DNA from: Corynebacterium ammoniagenes DSM 20306
GTDB lineage: Bacteria > Actinomycetota > Actinomycetes > Mycobacteriales > Mycobacteriaceae
Assembly (NCBI RefSeq): GCF_001941425.1
Contig: NZ_CP009244.1
Coordinates: forward strand, 1,178,001-1,242,000
Length of the DNA stretch: 64,000 nucleotides
Direction: 5' to 3'
This document shows, one piece after another, positions 27,000 through 36,690 of the stretch (positions are counted from its first letter, which is position 1; every line of letters begins with the position of its first letter). A model generated the notes under the pieces. It saw only the letters and a program-made list of their open reading frames with translations, was not told the origin of the DNA and made no database searches. Position numbers and translations under genes: made by a program.

Positions 27000-27557
27000 A
27001 TGATTGATGACATTCAACTGGAATCTGAAGAGCGTATGGCCAACTCGGTGGAGCACACCCGTGAAGAGTTGGTAACCATTCGTACCGGACGTGCTAACCC
27101 GTCGATGTTTAACGGCGTTGTCGCTGAATACTATGGCGTTCCAACTCCGATTACGCAGATGTCTTCCATCAGCGTTCCTGAGCCACGCATGCTGCTCATT
27201 AAGCCTTATGAGCAGTCCATGATGGGCGAGATCGAAAACGCTATTCGTAACTCTGACTTGGGCGTCAACCCAACCAATGACGGCCAGGTTCTGCGCGTGA
27301 CCATCCCACAGCTGACCGAAGAGCGTCGTCGTGACTTGGTCAAGGTAGCAAAGTCCAAGGGCGAAGATGGCAAGATTGCTATCCGTAATATCCGCCGCAA
27401 GGCCATGGAGCAGCTGAAGAAGCTGCAAAAAGATGGTGATGCTGGCGAGGACGAAATCGCCGCAGCGGAAAAGGAAATGGAAAAGATCACCCACGGCTAC
27501 ATTGAGCAGGTGGACAAGCTCGTTGCCAACAAGGAAGCGGAGTTGATGGAAGTCTAG
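27000..27557 (+). CDS. frr: Ribosome recycling factor
   Basis: Splits post-termination ribosomes with EF-G (185 aa, the normal size). Motifs: [36 protein letters not shown] and [21 protein letters not shown]. It has an AAGGAG ribosome-binding site and is followed by a terminator. Confidence 0.97.
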   Translation: MIDDIQLESEERMANSVEHTREELVTIRTGRANPSMFNGVVAEYYGVPTPITQMSSISVPEPRMLLIKPYEQSMMGEIENAIRNSDLGVNPTNDGQVLRVTIPQLTEERRRDLVKVAKSKGEDGKIAIRNIRRKAMEQLKKLQKDGDAGEDEIAAAEKEMEKITHGYIEQVDKLVANKEAELMEV

Positions 27558-27579
27558 TCTTCCACCAAGCTTTCACCTG

Positions 27580-27606
27580 GTGCTGTCGTCATGCGGCAGC
27601 ACTTTT
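27580..27606 (+). terminator. Intrinsic terminator after frr
   Basis: A 9-bp stem (27580-27588 with 27594-27602, one wobble) and TCATG loop are followed by TTTT. It is moderately strong; cdsA starts 21 nt later, so read-through into cdsA is possible. Confidence 0.65.
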
Positions 27607-27626
27607 CATATTGACGAAGGGCGACG

Positions 27627-28469
27627 ATGAAAACTGTGCCAAAACCGAAAAATAGCGCGGGGCGTAACGTCCCCATAGCTATTGGCGTTGGCGTTGGATT
27701 AGGCGCACTCGTAATTTTTGCGATGTGGGCCGGACAGCTGGCGTGGTACATCCTCGTCGCCGTCGCGGTGGCTGGTGCCATGTGGGAAGTTCTCACGCGT
27801 CTGCGGGAGCACTCCTATCACTTGCCACGCACGTTAATGATCATCGGCGGGCAGCTGATGGTGTGGAGCTCGTGGCCTTTGGAAACTGAAGGGCTCATTG
27901 CGTTCTACGTCATTGCTGTCTTAGCTTTGATGTTTGGCCGACTTTTTCATAATGGACGACACCGGCCACCGATTAATTACCTGCGTGATACCGCAGTGGG
28001 TGTTTTCGTCCTGACATGGATTCCCATGTTCGGCTCTTTTGCCGCGATGTTGTCAGCGACCTCGCAGGGCGCGTCGTCCATTCTGGTCTTCATGCTGTGT
28101 GTAGTCGCATCCGATACTGGCGGCTACATCACCGGCGTCATGTTCGGCTCACACCCCATGGCACCGGCCGTGAGTCCGAAGAAATCCTGGGAAGGGTTTG
28201 CCGGCTCCATTATCTTTGGCATGGTCACCGGCGCATTGAGCATTCACTTCCTGCTGGAGCGCGAAGCCTGGGCCGGCGTGATCATGGGGCTTGGCTTGGT
28301 TGTCTGTGCAACCCTCGGAGACTTGGTGGAGTCTCAGTTCAAGCGCGAGCTGGGCATTAAAGATATGTCCAATATTCTGCCGGGCCACGGCGGGTTGATG
28401 GACCGCCTCGATGGCATGTTGCCGGCAGCGATGGTGACGTGGCTGGCTATTTCTTTCCTAGGCGTTTGA
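27627..28469 (+). CDS. cdsA: Phosphatidate cytidylyltransferase
   Basis: Integral membrane enzyme that makes CDP-diacylglycerol from phosphatidate and CTP, the precursor of all corynebacterial phospholipids (280 aa, about seven helices). The C-terminal family signature is intact: LGDLVESQFKRELGIKDMSN and PGHGGLMDRLDG. GAAGGG precedes the start. Its 3' end overlaps the convergent LapA-like gene by 23 nt. Confidence 0.94.
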   Translation: MKTVPKPKNSAGRNVPIAIGVGVGLGALVIFAMWAGQLAWYILVAVAVAGAMWEVLTRLREHSYHLPRTLMIIGGQLMVWSSWPLETEGLIAFYVIAVLALMFGRLFHNGRHRPPINYLRDTAVGVFVLTWIPMFGSFAAMLSATSQGASSILVFMLCVVASDTGGYITGVMFGSHPMAPAVSPKKSWEGFAGSIIFGMVTGALSIHFLLEREAWAGVIMGLGLVVCATLGDLVESQFKRELGIKDMSNILPGHGGLMDRLDGMLPAAMVTWLAISFLGV

Positions 28470-28812
28470 TTTGGCGGCGCAATTCCAACATGCGCCATCC
28501 GCCAATGAGCGCCATAAATAATGCGCCGCCAATGGCAAAGAGCAAAAAGGCAATACCTGCTGGAAACTCACCAGACCACGCGAAAATATTAAGTTCTACC
28601 GACTGCTGATTTTGTAAAATGAAGATAATCAGCAAGATCAACAAGATGAATCCGATGATCAACGCAATCCAGGTTGACGCCGCGAAAGAACCTCTGACCT
28701 TTGCTTTGTCTTGTGCTGGTTGCTCAACCGCCGGTTCGATTTCGGTGGAAGCAGTGGCTTCCTCGGTTGGTTCAGTGTAGTGGTATTCCTCGGAGGGGTT
28801 TGGTGTAGTCAT
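28447..28812 (-). CDS. LapA-like (DUF1049) membrane protein
   Basis: A 121-residue protein: an acidic Glu/Thr/Pro-rich N-terminal half, then two membrane helices (WIALIIGFILLILLIIFILQ and FLLFAIGGALFMALIGGW) joined by NQQSVELNIFAWSGEFPAG, which matches the LapA/DUF1049 pattern (QN...V.FxF). A basic tail LRRQIKRLGKK follows. The family is linked to lipid or envelope assembly in Gram-negatives; no role is known here. The start ATG at 28812 is the most likely (an ATG three codons earlier is possible). Divergent from rlmN. Confidence 0.8.
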   Translation of the reverse strand: MTTPNPSEEYHYTEPTEEATASTEIEPAVEQPAQDKAKVRGSFAASTWIALIIGFILLILLIIFILQNQQSVELNIFAWSGEFPAGIAFLLFAIGGALFMALIGGWRMLELRRQIKRLGKK

Positions 28813-28893
28813 ACCCCTCATTAAATCTGGTGAAACCGGTTTTGCCCACTTAACCCGCCCAGAATTGGGAAAAATAGTCCAAATCATGCGAAG

Positions 28894-29997
28894 ATGGCGG
28901 ATATGGCGCAACCAATTGAATTAAATTTTACTAAACCCCGTCGCGGGCTTCCCCCGAAGCACTTCGCTGACTACACCGAGGCAGAGCGCATTAAGATCCT
29001 CGATGAGCTAGGTCTGCCCAAATTCCGTGCTAAGCAACTGGCTAAGCACTACTATGTTCACCACACCGTGGACGTTGATGAAATGACCGATATTCCGGAA
29101 TCCGCACGCAAGGATATCCAGGAAAAGTTTTTCCCGCCGCTGATGACCCAAATCCGCGGCTTTTCCACCGATGACGGTGAAACCACCAAGTCCCTGTGGC
29201 GCTTACATGACGGCACTCTCTTAGAGTCTGTGCTGATGCGTTACCCAGGCCGCGCGACCTTGTGTATTTCTTCCCAGGCTGGTTGCGGTATGGCCTGTCC
29301 TTTCTGCGCGACCGGTCAGGGCGGCTTGGACCGCAACTTGTCCGCAGCAGAGATCGTCGAGCAGCTGCGCAACGCTTCTAAGACCATGGAAGCTGAAGGC
29401 GGCCGCTTGACCAATGTTGTGTTCATGGGCATGGGAGAGCCACTGGCCAACTACAAGCGTGTGGTTCACGCTGTGAAGCAATTTACCGACCCCGATGGAT
29501 TTGGCATGTCGATGCGCAACGTGACCATTTCCACCGTTGGTCTTGCACCAGCTGTTCGTAAGCTTGCCGATGAAGGCCTGTCCTGCACCCTGGCTATTTC
29601 CCTGCACACGCCTGACGATGAATTCCGCAACGAGCTCGTGCCCGTGAACCAACGCTGGGACGTGGATGAAATTTTGGACGCTGCGCGCTACTACGTCGAT
29701 AAGACTTCCCGCCGCGTATCCATTGAATATGCACTCATTCGGGACAAGAATGACCAGGATTTCCGCGCGGACATGTTGGGACAGAAATTGCACAAGGTGC
29801 TAGGCTCAAAAGTCCACGTAAACTTGATTCCGCTCAATCCGACCCCGGGGTCTGAGTGGGACGCATCACCTAAAGAACGACAGGAAGAGTTTGTTCGCCG
29901 GGTAATTGCCCAAGGTGTTCCATGCACCGTCCGCGACACTAAGGGACAGGAGATTGCCGCAGCGTGTGGACAGCTCGCCGCTGAAGAAAGGCAGTAA
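28894..29997 (+). CDS. rlmN: Dual-specificity RNA methyltransferase RlmN
   Basis: Radical-SAM enzyme that methylates C2 of A2503 in 23S rRNA and A37 in tRNAs (367 aa). The cluster motif CGMACPFC (C-x3-C-x2-C) and the C-terminal resolving Cys in [11 protein letters not shown] are present, as are [10 protein letters not shown] and [15 protein letters not shown] 28894 is chosen; ATG 28903 is equally possible. The last base is shared with the following ABC gene start, so the exporter genes are probably co-transcribed. Confidence 0.94.
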   Translation: MADMAQPIELNFTKPRRGLPPKHFADYTEAERIKILDELGLPKFRAKQLAKHYYVHHTVDVDEMTDIPESARKDIQEKFFPPLMTQIRGFSTDDGETTKSLWRLHDGTLLESVLMRYPGRATLCISSQAGCGMACPFCATGQGGLDRNLSAAEIVEQLRNASKTMEAEGGRLTNVVFMGMGEPLANYKRVVHAVKQFTDPDGFGMSMRNVTISTVGLAPAVRKLADEGLSCTLAISLHTPDDEFRNELVPVNQRWDVDEILDAARYYVDKTSRRVSIEYALIRDKNDQDFRADMLGQKLHKVLGSKVHVNLIPLNPTPGSEWDASPKERQEEFVRRVIAQGVPCTVRDTKGQEIAAACGQLAAEERQ

Positions 29998-30746
29998 TGG
30001 AAGCACTTCGGATCGAAGGCCTGACTAAGAAATACGGCGATAAAGTCGCCGTAAACAATCTCAATTTGAGCATTCCTTATGGCTCAATTTATGGCATCGT
30101 CGGTCCGAACGGCGCTGGCAAGACAACCACGTTGACCATGGTCACCGGCATTACGAAACCGGATGCCGGAAAATCGTGGATTGCCGGACATGAAACGGGT
30201 TCTATCGAAGCCAAAAGGGCGATGGGCCTGTTGATGGACGGTGCGCCAGTGTTTGAAAAGCTCTCCGGCGCCGAATACTTGCAATACCTTGGCGCTTTGC
30301 GCAGCATACCCACCACAGACGTCGAAGAACGCAGCAGGGAGCTGCTCTCGGCGCTGGGGCTTAGCGATGCCGCCACGAAGTACATCGGCGACTACTCCGC
30401 CGGTATGACGAAGAAGATTCTCCTCGCCGGCGCCATCGTGCATGACCCAGAAGTGCTCATTTTGGATGAGCCGCTTGAGGCGGTGGATCCAGTATCATCC
30501 CGCATGGTGCAGCAGCTTTTGCGTAGCTACGCCGCCCGGGGAGGAACAGTCATCTTATCTTCCCACGTCATGGAGCTAGTAGAAGGTCTGTGTGACCACG
30601 TGGCTCTCATCAACAATGGGGAAGTAGCCGTCGATGGGGAACTCGACGCTGTTCGCCAAGGCAAGTCCCTAACGGATGTCTTTGTGGACTACGCAGGTGG
30701 TGCTGAATTCGACGAGTCCACCTTCACCTGGCTGCGAGGTAACTAA
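29997..30746 (+). CDS. ABC transporter ATP-binding protein
   Basis: ABC-2 type ATPase (249 aa). Walker A GPNGAGKTTTL, signature YSAGMTKKI (a variant of LSGGQ, common in this subgroup), Walker B LILDEPLEAVD and H-loop LSSHVMEL. It pairs with the permease gene that begins at its last base. Export of an antibiotic, lipid or peptide is typical; the substrate is unknown. Confidence 0.9.
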   Translation: MEALRIEGLTKKYGDKVAVNNLNLSIPYGSIYGIVGPNGAGKTTTLTMVTGITKPDAGKSWIAGHETGSIEAKRAMGLLMDGAPVFEKLSGAEYLQYLGALRSIPTTDVEERSRELLSALGLSDAATKYIGDYSAGMTKKILLAGAIVHDPEVLILDEPLEAVDPVSSRMVQQLLRSYAARGGTVILSSHVMELVEGLCDHVALINNGEVAVDGELDAVRQGKSLTDVFVDYAGGAEFDESTFTWLRGN

Positions 30747-32209
30747 TGACCTCCACGCTTTTTAAACTCCACCGCACCTTATGGTGGCGCACGGTGAAAA
30801 AGAACCCGACCGTGCTCATCGCCGGTGCCATGATCTTGTTCTATGGCTTGCTCAGTGTCCTGTCCATGGCCTTTCAAGTTACCTCGCCTGAAGCACTTCA
30901 TGCCCCTGTAGCTTTCGGCATGGTCGCGATGCTGATTCTCGCCATGGCCATGCCCGCCAACGAGCAGCAGATCACGCAGGAAACCTTTCGAACCCTGCCG
31001 ATTGAAAATCTGAAGCCCGCCATGGCACTGTCTTCCTTGTGGACATCACGCGCGATGCTGACGATGGTGTTTACCATTATTTGGGCCATCTTTGGATTTA
31101 CTCAACTACCCATTGGCCAAGGCATCCTGTTTATCATCGGCTCTGTTATCGCGGCCGCCACCACGATTGTCTACATGGACGTGATTGCCAAGATCGGTAA
31201 ATCTCGCAAGGAAATCCTTGGTCTGATCGGTGGCATCGGGCTTATCGGCATGATCTTCTTCGCCGTCAACATCAGCAACACCGCCGCGATGGATTTACCG
31301 CTGGATGAGGTGGGAGCGATTGCCGCATGGACTCCCTTTGGTGCCGCTACTGGTTGGGCGACAGGGAGCATCGTCAAGCTGCTCATTGCTCTTGCGACCC
31401 TCGCCCTTGGCGTGTGGCTATGGTGGCGCGATATTGAGGAAGCACCAGTACAAGCCAAAGACCATGACAAGGCCGACCTGCGGATTCCCCTCGTTCCCGA
31501 TTCACCGTCTGGCATCGAGTTTGCCCGCAGCCTTCGCTACATTTTCCGCGATAATCGTCTGTTGCTCTCGGTATTGGTTCTTCCCATCGTGGTAGTTGTT
31601 CTTTTGGTGCAGTCCATCGCGCAAGGAGTCCCAGAGATATCCTATGTAGCACTGTTCGTGTGCGCGCTGATTTCTGGGGCCATCGCCGTCAATGACTTCG
31701 GCTACGACGGTCCTGCCATGTGGGTAAAGATGATCGCCCCGGTGCCCATGGGACGCCTGGTACTCGCGCGGCACTGGGCGCATATGGTCCTTCCGTTTTT
31801 GACGACTGTGATTTTCGCGGTCATCGTGTTGTCGCTTCATGGCGTGCAGGAAATAAGCATCATGGTTGCCTTCGCAAGCCTTGGTGTGCTGATGGTCTCT
31901 GCGGCGCTGTCACTGCTCCTTACGACGTACAACCCGTACCCGGTTGCCCCTCCTGGGACGAGTCCTTGGGCGGACAAGTCGGGCTACTCGGGTGCTGCCT
32001 TTGTGGCTGTGTTCGGGCTGATGTTTTTGGGATGGATCCCTGTAGCCCCTGGCGCTGTCATCTTTTTCATGGGACAACACATCATCGGCATGATGATTGC
32101 CGTGCTTATCCCCGCAGCACTGTACGCGGGCGCGATCGCGTTGGTGAACAAGACGGTTGCCAACCGCATGCCGCGCGTTTATGAAAAAGCAGGAGTCTGG
32201 GTTAATTAA
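30746..32209 (+). CDS. ABC transporter permease
   Basis: A 487-residue integral membrane protein with roughly twelve hydrophobic segments and short loops, including one acidic-basic linker (DIEEAPVQAKDHDKADLRIP) in the middle. That size suggests a fused or full-length ABC-2 type permease working with the adjacent ATPase. Its start overlaps that ATPase gene (one base), and its stop overlaps the convergent HNH gene by 4 nt. Confidence 0.85.
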   Translation: MTSTLFKLHRTLWWRTVKKNPTVLIAGAMILFYGLLSVLSMAFQVTSPEALHAPVAFGMVAMLILAMAMPANEQQITQETFRTLPIENLKPAMALSSLWTSRAMLTMVFTIIWAIFGFTQLPIGQGILFIIGSVIAAATTIVYMDVIAKIGKSRKEILGLIGGIGLIGMIFFAVNISNTAAMDLPLDEVGAIAAWTPFGAATGWATGSIVKLLIALATLALGVWLWWRDIEEAPVQAKDHDKADLRIPLVPDSPSGIEFARSLRYIFRDNRLLLSVLVLPIVVVVLLVQSIAQGVPEISYVALFVCALISGAIAVNDFGYDGPAMWVKMIAPVPMGRLVLARHWAHMVLPFLTTVIFAVIVLSLHGVQEISIMVAFASLGVLMVSAALSLLLTTYNPYPVAPPGTSPWADKSGYSGAAFVAVFGLMFLGWIPVAPGAVIFFMGQHIIGMMIAVLIPAALYAGAIALVNKTVANRMPRVYEKAGVWVN

Positions 32210-33546
32210 AATGGAGGTTCTCCTTCCTCCACGTCTTCTTCGATGAGGACTTCCTCGCTGAGGACCTTCTCAGCGATATCTTCGACATCTGCCATCATCT
32301 GGGCGAAGACTCGAGCGTTGCGTCGACGAGCGAGGTTGGCTTGGGCTACAGTTTGTACCCACCGGGCTTTACCTTCTGACATCGGCCCGCTCGCGGTCGA
32401 ACATTCCCACGTCCCATCTTGGAAAAGCCAGAAAATATCGCGGGAGAATGGGTCCATGATGTAGAAGGCGCGGCGATCCGTCTTCACGTTGTGGTGGTGC
32501 TGGCATAAGCTCGCGAGATTCCACGCTGAGGTCGGCCCGCCGTCTTGGTGGTTGTGTCGGTGGTCCGTTTGGCACCGGTGCGCGGAGACATCGCATCCTG
32601 GCCACCGGCAGGTTCCATCCATTCCGACTACCGCAGAGCGGATAGAGTCTGTGGGGGAGTACGCCGTGGTCTCGGAGGTACTGGCTTCGTCCATGTCGCG
32701 GGTGCTTGAGAGCCTTTGCAGCATCTCTTCCGCGTCTTCTGGCGTCAACCATCCGATTCCGGGGATAAAGACGGGGGCTGACTCAGTTTTTGCTTGATAG
32801 AGATTTAAAATAAGTTTTGCTTGCGGCTCTTCTTTTCCGCTCAGCAGCGCGATGGCCGCTTTGGCATAAGATATGTCTTTGCGTGCGGCAAGTTCTTTGA
32901 TGCATGAGTCAATGACAGCACCGGCTTCGGAGTCCAACTGCAATTCGATAAAGGCTTGTTTTCCGGAGTAGCTAATGCAGTAACGTAGCTGCGGCTTTTT
33001 ATCACCATTAGACAAAGAAGAATCCTCAAGAGCAATGAGCTCATTGAGGAAATTAGTAATGGAACGGCGAGACGGCATGCGCTGGTTGCGTCTCGTCGGG
33101 GTGAGAAACAGCGATAGCTCGAGATCTATACGCTGCATCATGTCTGGATCCGGAACGGGGCCTAATTTATCGAGAGTGTTGTTGATTCCGATAAGCCGGT
33201 CGATATCCAAGTGGCACAGGCGGTGGAAGACCGCGTTGGTTTCGGGAAGCTCACGTAGTCGCATAATGCCAAATACGGCGGCACGGACATAGCCTACGGA
33301 TACGCCAAAAGTAGATGACATTTTGCGGGCATAAAGCTCGAAATCCTCATCGTCGTCGGGAATGTGTTGCATCCAAATATTGAGATCCATGCAGCGGCGA
33401 ATCATGCCCTGCACAGCGAGATGATCATTGGTGTTGTTGATGGAGTAGTACGCTAATTCGTTTAATGGTTCAGGTCTTAAGGTGCACCCAAGTGCATCCC
33501 AGTCAATGGCTTCTAGGGTCGAGGTATCGGACATGCGAGTAACCAC
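32206..33546 (-). CDS. DUF222 / HNH endonuclease family protein (13E12-like)
   Basis: A 446-residue member of the actinobacterial DUF222-HNH family related to the mycobacterial 13E12 repeat proteins. A helical DUF222 region fills most of the protein; the C-terminal HNH nuclease motif is complete: CRWPGCDVSAHRCQTDHRHN, then GGPTSAWNLASLCQHHHNVK. The two CxxC-type Cys and the His residues would bind zinc. The biological role of the family is unknown; it spreads by duplication. A TACTTT box lies 7 nt before the GTG at 33546, which favours this start over ATG 33534 and suggests a leaderless message. Confidence 0.85.
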   Translation of the reverse strand: MVTRMSDTSTLEAIDWDALGCTLRPEPLNELAYYSINNTNDHLAVQGMIRRCMDLNIWMQHIPDDDEDFELYARKMSSTFGVSVGYVRAAVFGIMRLRELPETNAVFHRLCHLDIDRLIGINNTLDKLGPVPDPDMMQRIDLELSLFLTPTRRNQRMPSRRSITNFLNELIALEDSSLSNGDKKPQLRYCISYSGKQAFIELQLDSEAGAVIDSCIKELAARKDISYAKAAIALLSGKEEPQAKLILNLYQAKTESAPVFIPGIGWLTPEDAEEMLQRLSSTRDMDEASTSETTAYSPTDSIRSAVVGMDGTCRWPGCDVSAHRCQTDHRHNHQDGGPTSAWNLASLCQHHHNVKTDRRAFYIMDPFSRDIFWLFQDGTWECSTASGPMSEGKARWVQTVAQANLARRRNARVFAQMMADVEDIAEKVLSEEVLIEEDVEEGEPPF

Positions 33547-33553
33547 AATCTTA

Positions 33554-33559
33554 AAAGTA
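33554..33559 (-). promoter_or_regulatory. -10 element for the DUF222-HNH gene
   Basis: TACTTT on the minus strand ends 7 nt before the GTG at 33546; no Shine-Dalgarno site is present. Confidence 0.5.
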
Positions 33560-33657
33560 TTCGAACAAAGAATCTAATTAGAAGTATAGTGTCGCCGCGG
33601 GAAAGCGCAAGGGTATCTGCTAATCAATATTCGAATATATGTTCACCGTGGTGGGCA

Positions 33658-33692
33658 AAGAAAAACCGCCTCCGGTTGACCCGGAAGCGGCA
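33658..33692 (-). terminator. Intrinsic terminator after the DUF2631 gene
   Basis: On the minus strand a 10-bp stem CCGCTTCCGG/CCGGAGGCGG with one wobble is followed by TTTTTC. It ends the DUF2631 transcript 13 nt after its stop codon. Confidence 0.8.
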
Positions 33693-33705
33693 GGAGCGTC
33701 GCTGG

Positions 33706-34146
33706 TTAGTTTTCCAGTGAAGCTGTGGAGAATGGCTTCACGCGCAGGTGCTCAACGCGGGAAGGCTCGATATTCATGGCACGCAGCTCGGCATCGGAAA
33801 GCGTTGCGTAATCGCCGCCCAAGGTCTTCTGCTCGTAGGTCCAGTCTGGCTCTACGTGGCCTTCAGGCTTGTTGTGGCCGGTCAAGGTGCGCACCTGAGA
33901 AAGCTTTGGCTGGAAAGCGTGAATCAGCAAACCGATAGCAATCAGGATGGCGAAGGCGAATAGCCAAATGGTCTCAACGTGGCCCTGGTGGTTACCGAAG
34001 TTGAAACCTAGCAAGGTCAATACCGTGACCCAACCGGCGATCTGGGTGCCGGTGCGTGGGGTGCGGGACCATCCGAAGCCAGCAGAAGGAACGTCACTGG
34101 TGGACACGCCGTCGTATACCTCTGGCGCCTTGTTGTGAGAAGACAC
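33706..34146 (-). CDS. DUF2631 family membrane protein
   Basis: A 146-residue protein found beside dxr in actinobacteria. Two membrane helices (AGWVTVLTLLGFNFG and TIWLFAFAILIAIGLLIHAF) lie in the middle, with a polar N-terminus and a C-terminal part that ends VEHLRVKPFSTASLEN. The GTG start follows AAGGAG. No function is known. Confidence 0.85.
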   Translation of the reverse strand: MSSHNKAPEVYDGVSTSDVPSAGFGWSRTPRTGTQIAGWVTVLTLLGFNFGNHQGHVETIWLFAFAILIAIGLLIHAFQPKLSQVRTLTGHNKPEGHVEPDWTYEQKTLGGDYATLSDAELRAMNIEPSRVEHLRVKPFSTASLEN

Positions 34147-34248
34147 GTGCTCTCCTTATTTCTGTCAAAGCCACAATTCTTCCCATCATCTTAGTCCATC
34201 CCTGGTGTGATTGCGGTAATCCACCCCCGTAAATCATTTGCCGTTGAC

Positions 34249-34254
34249 TAAGGT
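34249..34254 (+). promoter_or_regulatory. -10 element for dxr
   Basis: TAAGGT ends 7 nt before the dxr GTG at 34262. The intervening GGGGTGA could also act as a weak ribosome-binding site, so leaderless use is likely but not certain. Confidence 0.45.
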
Positions 34255-34261
34255 GGGGTGA

Positions 34262-35410
34262 GTGAAACGTATTCTGATTCTTGGCTCAACAGGTTCAATT
34301 GGCACCCAGGCGCTCGAGGTGATTGCGGATAATCGCGATAAATTCGAGGTCGTTGGCATCGCCGCAGGTGGAGCAAACCCTGACCTCGTCGTGGAGCAAG
34401 CTCGCACATTTAACCTTTCGGCGGACCGTGTGGCAGTAGCTAATACCCAGGCAGCAGCCAAGGTTGCTGATGCTTTGGGTGGGGCAGTGGTCTCGAGCGC
34501 TGCTCAGCTGGTTCGAGAGGTCGAGGCAGATACCGTTCTTAACGCGCTGGTCGGGTCGATGGGGTTGGAGGCCACGTTGGCCACCATTGAGGCGGGGGAG
34601 ATTTTGGCTTTGGCCAATAAGGAGTCACTGGTTGCAGGTGGTTCCATCGTCATGGACAAGGTCAAGCCGGGGCAATTGATTCCAGTGGATTCAGAGCACT
34701 CTGCCATGGCGCAGTGTCTTCGCTCCGGGGAGCGAGGGGAGCTGGCACGCTTGGTGCTGACTGCCTCCGGTGGGCCTTTTCGCGGTTGGACCCGGGAGCA
34801 GATGTGGGAGGTCACCCCGGAGCAGGCTGCTGCGCACCCGACATGGTCGATGGGGCAGATGAATACTTTGAACTCCGCAACGTTGGTCAATAAAGGCCTC
34901 GAGCTCATTGAGGCGACGTTGCTCTTTGACATTGAAGCAGAGCTTATCGATGTCTCCGTACACCCCCAATCCATCATTCACTCGATGGCAACTTTTAAAG
35001 ATGGATCAACAATTGCTCAGGCGTCTCCTCCTTCGATGAAGTTGCCTATTTCGCTCGCCTTGAACTGGCCATACCGCGTTCCTGATGCGCAGCCGGCGTT
35101 GGACTTTACGCAGTCGATGCAGTGGCAATTTGAGCCGGTGGGCGAAGCTTTCTCCGCCGTGCAATTGGCGGCGGACGTGGCGGGTAAAGGCTCTTTGCCG
35201 GCGGTGTATAACGCCGTGAATGAAGAAGCTGCCGAGGCGTTTTTAGAGGGGAAGATCAAGTTCCCGCAAATCGTCGATTGCATCACAGAAGTCTTGGATT
35301 CAGCTTCTGAGTTTGCTGGTGTACCCTCAAGCGTCGACGATGTGCTTGCGGTGGAAGCTGAAGCGCGTCAGCGGGCGCAGAAGATTTTGTCCGCGTGGTC
35401 ATCCCGCTAA
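34262..35410 (+). CDS. dxr: 1-deoxy-D-xylulose 5-phosphate reductoisomerase
   Basis: Second enzyme of the non-mevalonate isoprenoid pathway, making 2-C-methyl-D-erythritol 4-phosphate with NADPH (382 aa). NADPH motif [48 protein letters not shown] and [20 protein letters not shown], all metal and substrate residues intact. It leads a group of dxr, rip, ispG; ispG is a later step of the same pathway. Confidence 0.97.
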   Translation: MKRILILGSTGSIGTQALEVIADNRDKFEVVGIAAGGANPDLVVEQARTFNLSADRVAVANTQAAAKVADALGGAVVSSAAQLVREVEADTVLNALVGSMGLEATLATIEAGEILALANKESLVAGGSIVMDKVKPGQLIPVDSEHSAMAQCLRSGERGELARLVLTASGGPFRGWTREQMWEVTPEQAAAHPTWSMGQMNTLNSATLVNKGLELIEATLLFDIEAELIDVSVHPQSIIHSMATFKDGSTIAQASPPSMKLPISLALNWPYRVPDAQPALDFTQSMQWQFEPVGEAFSAVQLAADVAGKGSLPAVYNAVNEEAAEAFLEGKIKFPQIVDCITEVLDSASEFAGVPSSVDDVLAVEAEARQRAQKILSAWSSR

Positions 35411-35433
35411 TTTCTTAATAGAAGGCTTAACTA

Positions 35434-36639
35434 ATGGCGAATCTCTTGGGCATCGTGCTCTTTGCCCTCGGCATCTGTCTCACAGTCGCACTGCACGAGG
35501 CGGGCCATATGTTTACCGCGCGTGCTTTTGGCATGCGTGTGCGCCGGTTTTTCATTGGCTTCGGACCCACCTTGTGGAGTGTTCGCAAAAACAAAACCGA
35601 GTACGGTGTCGCGGCTCTGCCCCTAGGTGGCTTTTGCGATATCGCCGGCATGAGCTCCCAGGATGAGTTCATCACGGAAGAAGAACGCCCGTACTTGATG
35701 TACAAAAAGCCATGGTGGCAGCGCGTCATCGTGCTCTCCGGTGGCGTGGCAGTCAACCTGATTCTGGGGTTTTTAATCCTCTTTGTCGTCGCACAAACCT
35801 CTGGTTTAGCTAATCCCAACGCGGATGTTCGTCCAGTCGTGGACGAAGTTACGTGCTCCGCAGACCAGTTAGACAATGGTGAATTGGCCGAGTGCTCCGG
35901 TACCGGACCAGGTGGCGAGGCCGGCATTGAGCCAGGGGATAGGATTCTCAACTTCAATGGTGAACCCGTCGAAACCTTCCAACAACTCCGTGAGGAAGTG
36001 CTGGTTCGCCCGGGCGAGACCGTGGATATTGAAGTCGAACGTGGCAATAGTGTGCTGGAATTTCCAGTAACCCTGGATACCGTTGAGCGCCTTGTAGACG
36101 GTGAGATGGTTGAGGCTGGATCTATTGGTTTGGTGCAGCGGCCACTAGATATCATCGAAAAGCATAGCTTTGTCGGCGCTATCCCTGCGACCTGGAATTA
36201 TTCCATGTACATGCTCAATGCGACCGTGCATGGAATTGCTGAATTTCCCTCGAAGATTCCAGGAGTTGTTGCTTCCATCTTCGGCGCAGAGCGTGACGTA
36301 GAAGGGCCGATGTCTGTCGTTGGCGCATCGCGAGTCGGCGGCGAGCTTGTGGAAGCGAACCTGTGGGCGGCCTTTTTCACGATGCTGGCTTCGCTGAACT
36401 ATTTCTTGGCGTTGTTTAATCTCATACCGCTGCCGCCGTTTGACGGAGGTCATATCGCAGTGGTGCTGTATGAGAAGATTCGTGATTTCTTCCGGAAAAT
36501 CCGTGGAAAATCACCAGCTGGTCCCGCAGACTATACGAAACTCATGCCAATAACCTATGTAATTGCTGCGGCTTTGATGTCTGTGGCTGCGGTGATTATC
36601 GTGGCAGACTTCGTCAATCCCATTAAATTGCTCGGCTAG
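35434..36639 (+). CDS. rip1: Site-2 intramembrane metalloprotease (RseP/Rip1 family)
   Basis: M50-family protease (401 aa) that cuts membrane anti-sigma factors or other single-pass proteins. Zinc site HEAGH (residues 21-25) in the first membrane helix, a PDZ domain in the middle (GEAGIEPGDRILNFNGEPVE), and NLIPLPPFDGGH carrying the third metal ligand near the C-terminus. The dxr-rip-ispG order is the same as in mycobacteria, where Rip1 cleaves anti-sigma factors. It follows dxr by 23 bp. Confidence 0.93.
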   Translation: MANLLGIVLFALGICLTVALHEAGHMFTARAFGMRVRRFFIGFGPTLWSVRKNKTEYGVAALPLGGFCDIAGMSSQDEFITEEERPYLMYKKPWWQRVIVLSGGVAVNLILGFLILFVVAQTSGLANPNADVRPVVDEVTCSADQLDNGELAECSGTGPGGEAGIEPGDRILNFNGEPVETFQQLREEVLVRPGETVDIEVERGNSVLEFPVTLDTVERLVDGEMVEAGSIGLVQRPLDIIEKHSFVGAIPATWNYSMYMLNATVHGIAEFPSKIPGVVASIFGAERDVEGPMSVVGASRVGGELVEANLWAAFFTMLASLNYFLALFNLIPLPPFDGGHIAVVLYEKIRDFFRKIRGKSPAGPADYTKLMPITYVIAAALMSVAAVIIVADFVNPIKLLG

Positions 36640-36655
36640 AAACCGGTGCTAAAGT
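36628..36655 (+). promoter_or_regulatory. Putative ispG promoter
   Basis: TTGCTC (36628-36633), 16-bp spacer, TAAAGT (36650-36655). It overlaps the end of rip and would give ispG its own start site, with a ~30-nt leader containing AAGGAG. Confidence 0.45.
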
Positions 36656-36690
36656 AGGGGAACAATACCCCATGACAACAAGGAGTGTAA

